Source: Podila epigama
Lineage: Eukaryota; Mortierellomycota; Mortierellomycetes; Mortierellales; Mortierellaceae
Direction of reading: 5' to 3'
DNA: 17,420 nucleotides
NCBI GenBank assembly: GCA_015679605.1
Contig: JAAAVE010000318.1
Span: forward strand, 5,533-22,952
In this document: positions 9,853 through 17,420 of the stretch, in pieces
How the letters are laid out: every line of letters begins with the position of its first letter
Numbering within the stretch: position 1 is the first letter of the stretch
The notes under the pieces: generated by a model
Database searches by the model: none
What the model was told of the DNA's origin: nothing
What the model saw: the letters and a program-made list of their open reading frames with translations, nothing else
Translations under genes and position numbers: made by a program

Positions 9853-10064
9853 ACTCTGTCGCGCAAAAGAAGATGAAAGAAAACGACAGGGTTAATTGCT
9901 GTTCGCCCAAAGGAGATGCTTGCTGATGATTCTTAAGAACTAGGGCGAGCGGCAGGATGAAGGTAAGAAGGTAGGTGGATGAGGGCGAAAGAGGGTTTGT
10001 TCGTTTTGGTAATAACTGAAGACAAGAAAAGATGAAAAAGCCGAGGGAGGTGGGGAACAGTGCC

Positions 10065-10072
10065 CTTTTATA
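10065..10072 (-). promoter_or_regulatory. TATA box of OLE1
   Basis: Minus-strand TATAAAAG followed by GGCAC, 249 nt upstream of the start codon. It is the only good TATA match between the ATG and the repeats further up. Confidence 0.65.
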
Positions 10073-10217
10073 TGGCGTCGGATGAATGGGATGGGATGGG
10101 ATAGTCGCTTAGGAAGAGCCAACCAGACTTGCTCTGTTCAATCTCTCCCCATCAAATCGGCATTAAAGAATAATGTTATCACCCCGTTTGCATCATCTTT
10201 TTGCTTGGCTGCAGATT

Positions 10218-10372
10218 GTACGTACGAAATAACGCGGGGCAGAAACACGACCAACCAATTTTTTTGTCTCACCCACCACTCTCCACAACAATTGAGCCTG
10301 GCTAATAGCAAGACAGCAAGGCACAGGGGCAAATATGTGCTTGTTCAGCACAATTACCACATTCGTACGTAC
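10218..10372. repeat. Inverted repeat GTACGTACGAA / TTCGTACGTAC
   Basis: Perfect 11-bp arms at 10218-10228 and 10362-10372, separated by 133 nt, upstream of the OLE1 TATA box. Each arm also contains the self-complementary GTAC/CGTACG core. They could be paired regulatory sites. Confidence 0.7.
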
Positions 10373-10900
10373 GTGATATCCTTGGTCATCCCAATCAGGT
10401 CAAACACAGCAATGCGCAATGCCAACAACAACACTTGGCACGGACATGGTGATTGATTTTTTGTACCCTCATTCCCTTTTCTGTGGCATGAAACACATGC
10501 ATGCACTTCCACAAACCAACATAACTCTCACTGTTTTGTTCTATTTGTCACCCCCAATACTCTACGACTACAACAATTGAACACTCGCGTTCAAATCAGT
10601 GTATCTCTCAAAACAAATCTTTGCGCGTTTTCTATCTTTTTTTCCTTTGATGATTGATACTCGTGAAGCCATGTGGAATTGGTTCTTTTCTTCATGATGA
10701 CAACAAAGATGAACGACTGAAAAAAAAAGAATAAAGGATTCATGTACCACTACTGGCATGTAGACCTAATTTTATCGATTAGGAGTAAGTGTGTCTTCAT
10801 TTACCTTTGCAAAGGAACCGTTGGCGGGGGTAGGATTGTGCTTGTGCAAGCGTGAGTTGAAAATGCTGGATGAGGGAACAAAGCGGCCAGATCTTGTATC

Positions 10901-10908
10901 TTTTTATA
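10901..10908 (-). promoter_or_regulatory. Orphan TATA-like element
   Basis: Minus-strand TATAAAAA, about 100 nt upstream of a matching pair of splice signals (donor at 10804, acceptor at 10717). No recognisable protein follows. Confidence 0.3.
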
Positions 10909-11573
10909 TTGTGAGATTCGAGGGTTCCTCTCCACGGGTTTGTTTTGAGTAAAGAGTAAAAAGTGCTACTGCTCCGCTTCAGTAGACAGTTAAACAGTAA
11001 AAAATATGGAAAATGATATTCTTGCTTCTCGCAATGAAAAATCATTCTAAAATTGATGTAGAAGCATTTAATGTTGCAACCGGGTTTACTGCTGTGATGG
11101 TTATGAAATCGAACAATTAGGTTAAGTGCACAGGTACTTTGTAATATACATCCGAGTCTTTTGAGGCACAAGATCAGAGTGTCGTGAAGGACGGATATCT
11201 TTGTAGACAGGCTATATGACACACGTAGGCGGATAATATCGATGTGGATGAGATTATTCATAGCTTCTTCAAACATTTTCTCCGAAATCCTTACACTATA
11301 TCTGTCCATGCACACAAATTCCAAATTGGATAAACATATTTGCGACCTCAGAAAAGAATTTTGACAATCCTTGGTTGTTCACTATAATCTTTTGATGTAA
11401 TGATCGTCTCCTTTGGGCAATGCAATTGTGTCAGCAACGCTGTGCCTTGCTCAAGCAACTACAACTTGTGCACGCCTTGTTAGATTCATGATCCTCTTGG
11501 GTACCTTCTGACACAACTGCATTTCCCATTTTCTGTACACTAATTATTCTAGTGACACAACGTGGACAACACT

Positions 11574-11587
11574 GTGAAAATTTTCAC
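11574..11587. repeat. Perfect 14-bp palindrome GTGAAAATTTTCAC
   Basis: Self-complementary over its whole length and followed within 20 nt by a second A/T near-palindrome. It lies about 300 nt beyond the predicted 3' end of the SRPK gene. Confidence 0.85.
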
Positions 11588-11601
11588 GTACAAAAAAATT
11601 A

Positions 11602-11728
11602 AAATTTTTTTGGGGCGAGGCGTCCAAAAAAAAATTAGTAAATCGGTGATTTGTGCTTCATAATTCTTTTTTACGGTCGCAATTTCTCTTGGTCAGACAA
11701 AATAGACACAAATTTTTTTGGGTAGGCG
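11602..11728. repeat. Imperfect direct repeat AAATTTTTTTGGG...AGGCG
   Basis: Copies at 11602-11622 (AAA, T7, GGGGCGAGGCG) and 11710-11728 (AAA, T7, GGGTAGGCG), about 108 nt apart. No element ends or coding sequence could be assigned. Confidence 0.6.
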
Positions 11729-11891
11729 GAGCAGGGTCATTGTCCCTTGGTCTGTGCTTTACACAATCTTTGCATCGTCTACTTTATCCATTCGTCTTAA
11801 AGTATGGAACAAATCACATAAACGACACTTCCGAAGGTCATTCGCATTCAACACTTGGCACTTGGCAATCTGCATTTTTTGTTTTTAAAAG

Positions 11892-11897
11892 TTTATT
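11892..11897 (-). terminator. Poly(A) signal of the SRPK gene
   Basis: Minus-strand AATAAA 39 nt after the stop codon. Confidence 0.55.
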
Positions 11898-11935
11898 CGT
11901 TCATGTCTTTCATTTTTTTGTCGGTCCAGCAACCA

Positions 11936-14662
<2,727 letters not shown>

Positions 14663-15305
14663 CGTGCCTTGTGTTTGAGTTTGGGTTGGTGAATTAGGAG
14701 TGATGAGCGGACCTTTGAGGGAGTTGACTCGAGAAACAAAAGAAAGTGGAGTGCTGCCAGAGTGAAGGGTGACGGAAAACGTGGGTGTCAGGAAATGCAA
14801 GCCAGAAAGACGTTTTCTCAAAAAAGAACAATGTCTGTGTTTGCATGATAGCCCTTGTGTGTGGACTTCAACATAAAGTTTGTTTTGGAGTGGCTTGTAA
14901 TCATATCACGTGATCTCACTTGCCCACAGTGAAACCTTGGACCTTGCTGTGGTCGTTGAAGACGCCAGACAAGGGAAAGCAAAAACCATTCATGGCTGAA
15001 GATGACGCGCATGGCTTTACTTGTGGAGCTTTACGTAACAGTTGGTTATAAGCCTTTAATAATCCTCCATGAGCGTCTTACCAGCTCGTTTGTTAACGGC
15101 TGGAGGATAGTCTGTCACCATGTCCGTTGAATTTTTCACTGACTGCGTGGGTCACACAACATGCATGACAGACAAACAGTCGAAACTTGTAACGTTTGGA
15201 GGACCACAAAAAAAAAAGAAAAAAAAAAGTTCAAAAGGCACCGCCCTCATCATCTTCCTTCTTCTCCCACATCATTTGCTCATCTCCTCCATCCCCACAC
15301 TCCAC
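14663..15305. other. Divergent promoter region of SRPK and TVP18
   Basis: 643 nt between the two start codons. It contains one palindromic E-box (14905-14914) and an A-rich tract (15207-15228) followed by a pyrimidine-rich leader just before TVP18. No clear TATA box was found for either gene. Confidence 0.65.
14905..14914. promoter_or_regulatory. Palindromic E-box ATCACGTGAT
   Basis: A 10-bp palindrome with a CACGTG core, the target of Cbf1/USF-type bHLH factors. It lies 243 nt from the SRPK start and about 390 nt from the TVP18 start, so it could serve either gene. Confidence 0.5.
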
Positions 15306-16598
15306 ATGTCTTTTGCCGACGAATTTCGCTCAGGAAACTTTTCCCTCTATGGACAATGGCAAGTATTTTTCCCCTCACCCTAATGTTCACCATCTCGGCT
15401 CATGTGAAGTATTGTGTTGTCATAACACGGCATACAGATAGCATGTCTTTTTGGTAGCAGAACGCCCTGCCCACCCTTGCACACTCGCATCATGTTGATC
15501 GATTGAAACTTAACGGACGGATAGACGCGCGAGAAAATATCGATTAACTTGGATTGTATTTTGTCGTTCATAGGTGTGGACTGTTGTCCATCGTCTGTAA
15601 GTGCGCCTAAATGAATGGCTGATGACAATGGATGCTCTTTGGTTTAATGGCTACTTTTCAGACACTCGCCATCACTTCTACGACAAAAGACTTGGAGAGC
15701 ACTCTTGGCGGTATATCAGTCTGACACTATTTTGACTCTTTTCCCCCTATTTCAATGACTTCGTACAGCCTTGATCATTTTTGGCTTTATCCCATTGTCA
15801 CTCGTGTGGTCTATCCTCGGCTGGTATGTGTCATCGCCCTTGGAATGACCGTTTTGCATGACCATGGTGTGGAGCAGAGAAACCTAACTGTTACTGTTTC
15901 TATGATGATAGGATCATTGCTTTTCTCCTGGTCTTTATTGAGATTCCCCTGTGCCTCAAGGTAACGAGCGCGATTACTGTCGCGATACTTGTCGGCAAAC
16001 CAAAAAAAAAAAAAAAAAAAAAGGTTATCGTCTTTACGCTCGAATTCTTCGCCATTTTTTTTTTGTTGCTCACTTTTAACCTCCTTCGCATGTTTTGTCA
16101 TTTTCCTTAGTGCTGCCCGACTAGTGCCACTTTGTAAGATTGACTGCTTTACTTTTTGTCTTTATTTGCAGCGTACGCAGAAGTGATTCTACTGAACTAT
16201 GACGCTGACATACCATTACTCGTTCTTCACTATCTCAAATAACCATGAAGCGATAACTTTTTGAACAAGTTCCAAAATAACTTTTTCAGGACCATCGGTT
16301 ACACTGTGTAAGTCGCATACCTTTATTCTCAAGGGCACAGAACGATAATTGGCCAGGTGCAGCTCGTTTTCTTAATGTCATAGATGTGAGGTAGTTTCTT
16401 ACGTGTTGTGTGCTCTTTTTTCGTGTTAATAGCTTCGCCATCATCATGTGGATCGCTGTCAAGTACACCCTTTTCCAGTTTTTCTCGGCTTCTTTGTTGA
16501 CCCTGGCTGCCATTTCTTACGGAATCGCCACTGTTCGTCATCAGACGCCTGCCTCTAGCTCTATCACTGGAGGCGCTGGTGTTTCCACAATTGTATAA
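15306..16598 (+). CDS. TVP18: Golgi membrane protein TVP18
   Basis: Small four-pass membrane protein of late-Golgi vesicles; in yeast it is associated with Tlg2 compartments and its precise role is unclear. Exons are 15306-15358, 15574-15596, 15769-15823, 15912-15960, 16111-16133, 16251-16307 and 16433-16598, with phases 2, 1, 2, 0, 2 and 2; 141 aa, slightly shorter than yeast homologues. Family signatures are the N-terminal GNFSLYGQW, FIEIPLCLK (about 52-60), CCPTSATFDNF (61-71) and the C-terminal SSITGGAGVS. Hydrophobic segments are at roughly 19-35, 36-58, 86-98 and 103-120. The first intron must use a GC donor to complete Trp18. Exon 2 joins directly to 15769; a tempting 49-nt exon in between breaks the frame. 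It is divergent from the SRPK gene, with AATAAA 33 nt past the stop. Confidence 0.92.
15359..15573 (+). other. GC-AG intron of TVP18 (215 nt)
   Basis: Donor GCAAGTATT after CAATG and acceptor TTCATAG before GTGTGG; the join restores the conserved YGQW tryptophan. The nearby GT (15363) would leave a frame that stops within exon 2. Confidence 0.85.
16002..16022. repeat. A21 homopolymer in a TVP18 intron
   Basis: 21 consecutive A within the intron 15961-16110; its assembled length is prone to error but lies outside the exons. Confidence 0.95.
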
Positions 16599-16630
16599 AC
16601 TATTTCTACTGAAGCTCAGCCATAAAATAC

Positions 16631-16636
16631 AATAAA
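16631..16636 (+). terminator. Poly(A) signal of TVP18
   Basis: AATAAA 33 nt after the TVP18 stop, preceded by AT-rich sequence. Confidence 0.6.
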
Positions 16637-16772
16637 TCAACGATGGGAAGCTTGCCCAGACTCTTGCAGAACAGGCCATGTAGGTGGACGGGAACATCTG
16701 ATTCCTTATTTCCAACGGCGATAGGATTTACATTTCGAATAATACTCCGATGACAGTCACAACGAGGATGGG

Positions 16773-16780
16773 TATTTAAA
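16773..16780 (+). promoter_or_regulatory. Probable TATA element of TEF1
   Basis: TATTTAAA about 30-50 nt before a CT-rich segment and 65 nt before the candidate leader donor. The assignment depends on that intron being real. Confidence 0.45.
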
Positions 16781-16837
16781 TTCATGTTCGACCAGAAAAC
16801 AGTGTTCCACCCTCTCACGCTTGAAATTTATTACAAC

Positions 16838-17364
16838 GTAAGTTATTGGAAAAAAATCTGAAGAAAACAAAAAAATCCATACATCCATCCATCCATCCAT
16901 CCATCCATCTCCTTCCATCCAGATTGTCCATCCATCCTTGTAGCATTGTGTGGCACTTTGATTTATTCTCATTCTTCAAAATGTGTTCGCCATTGTTACC
17001 CTCGCTCATGTTCTCGACCATGCAGTGAGGGGGGAGGGAGGTGAATTTGGGACTAGCAAGGATTCCCACGACCACTCGCGCACGACTCTTGGCAGAGTTA
17101 CGACAACTTCAAGTCACCACAGATATTCTACATCAACCATTATTACCATGACAGAAAATATTGGAAGACACTTCACAACGTGCAAGTCATTTTCTGCGCA
17201 CAAGGGTGGAGTGGAGTAGAGTGGAGGCGCAGGAGTTTGGAAGGCTGACGAATTCGATGGAAAAATTTTCACACACTCCAGAACCAAACAAAACAGCAAA
17301 CCTTAAAAATCAAGTCATTGATATCTAACCTTTTTTTCTCGCTTTATCGATTTTTTTCTTGTAG
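16838..17364 (+). other. Probable 5'UTR intron of TEF1 (527 nt)
   Basis: The acceptor is clear: CTAAC branch-like site, T-rich tract and CTTGTAG one base before the ATG. The best upstream donor is CAAC then GTAAGTT at 16838. Leader introns are common in fungal TEF1 genes. The donor choice is inferred. Confidence 0.6.
16883..16909. repeat. (ATCC)n tetranucleotide repeat
   Basis: Nearly seven perfect ATCC units, with degenerate copies from about 16875 to 16937, inside the probable TEF1 leader intron. Confidence 0.95.
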
Positions 17365-17365
17365 A

Positions 17366-17420
17366 ATGGGAAAAGAGAAGCTTCACGTTAACGTCGTCGT
17401 TATCGGACACGTCGATTCCG
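17366..17420 (+). CDS. TEF1: Translation elongation factor eEF1A, N-terminus only
   Basis: GTPase that carries aminoacyl-tRNA to the ribosomal A site. Only 18 codons are in the window, reading MGKEKLHVNVVVIGHVDS, the near-invariant eEF1A N-terminus leading into the GHVDSGKST P-loop, which continues past the window edge. The start lies one base after a CTTGTAG splice acceptor, so the coding sequence begins at the first base pairs of an exon. Many fungi carry more than one eEF1A copy, so this may be one paralogue. Confidence 0.96.
   Translation, partial: MGKEKLHVNVVVIGHVDS

Larger units (their letters stand above)
9817..11935. other. Long spacer between OLE1 and the SRPK gene
   Basis: From left: OLE1 leader and TATA box (to about 10072), a GGGAT repeat near 10088-10104, an 11-bp inverted repeat (10218-10228 and 10362-10372), a possible short spliced minus-strand transcript (10560-10910), an AT-rich middle, a perfect palindrome at 11574-11587, a repeated T7GGG-AGGCG motif (11602 and 11710) and the SRPK 3' end. 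A 175-codon minus-strand open frame at 10797-11324 has poor codon character and no recognisable motif. Confidence 0.65.
16599..17365. other. TVP18 3' end, TEF1 promoter and leader
   Basis: After the TVP18 poly(A) signal comes a TATA-like element (16773-16780), a pyrimidine-rich likely initiation zone (about 16805-16825) and then a probable leader intron of eEF1A containing a CCAT repeat. No additional gene was seen. Confidence 0.65.

Noticed and set aside
10645-10722. Plus-strand TGATGA ... ATGATGA ... CTGA resembling a box C/D snoRNA
   Set aside because: The A/T-only flanks give no specific stem, the second C box is only 15 nt from the D box, and the D box coincides with the better-supported minus-strand splice acceptor.
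10797-11324. A 175-codon minus-strand open frame
   Set aside because: AT-rich, codon use unlike the real exons here, no motif, and its first codon is not ATG; it also overlaps a TATA-like element.

Overview
The window is nuclear DNA of a filamentous fungus, most likely an early-diverging one of the Mortierella type (Mortierellomycotina). Genes are split by short introns (about 90-230 nt, up to 577 nt) with GTAAGT/GTATGT-like donors and occasional TACTAAC-like branch sites. Coding exons are GC-rich, while spacers are AT-rich with many homopolymers and microsatellites. The fatty-acid desaturase closely resembles, from memory, the Mortierella alpina delta-9 enzyme, including its fused C-terminal cytochrome b5 domain. 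No bacterial features, tRNA/rRNA genes, CRISPR arrays or intact transposons were seen.

Layout, left to right. (1) 1-2606, minus: a single-pass membrane protein with DUF3712-type repeats, cut by the window edge at its C-terminal side. (2) 4039-5649, minus: ribosomal protein uL13 (yeast L16, animal L13a), 3 exons, 202 aa. (3) 6653-7819, plus: a class I glutamine amidotransferase-like protein, 4 exons, 262 aa. (4) 8272-9816, minus: stearoyl-CoA delta-9 desaturase (OLE1), 2 exons joined by a GC-AG intron, 445 aa. (5) 9817-11935: a 2.1 kb spacer with the OLE1 promoter, inverted repeats and a possible short spliced transcript. (6) 11936-14662, minus: an SRPK-family SR-protein kinase (Sky1/Dsk1 type), 6 exons, 648 aa. 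(7) 15306-16598, plus: Golgi membrane protein TVP18, 7 very small exons, 141 aa, again starting with a GC-AG intron. (8) 17366-17420, plus: the first 18 codons of translation elongation factor eEF1A behind a probable 5'UTR intron.

All exon models were assembled by hand. Phase was checked at every junction and exon lengths sum to whole codons. The least certain junction is the last one in the DUF3712 gene. The genes are housekeeping functions (translation, splicing control, lipid desaturation, Golgi membranes) and do not form an obvious pathway or cluster. uL13/amidotransferase and SRPK/TVP18 are divergent pairs sharing upstream regions; amidotransferase/OLE1 is convergent.

I found no convincing new multi-gene system. 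The points worth a second look are small: two GC-AG first introns, a possible frame-shifting cassette exon in TVP18, a weak box C/D-like element in a uL13 intron, a TATA-plus-intron signature upstream of OLE1 with no known gene, repeats inside the uncharacterised DUF3712 protein, and an in-frame upstream start that would give the amidotransferase a signal-like leader.
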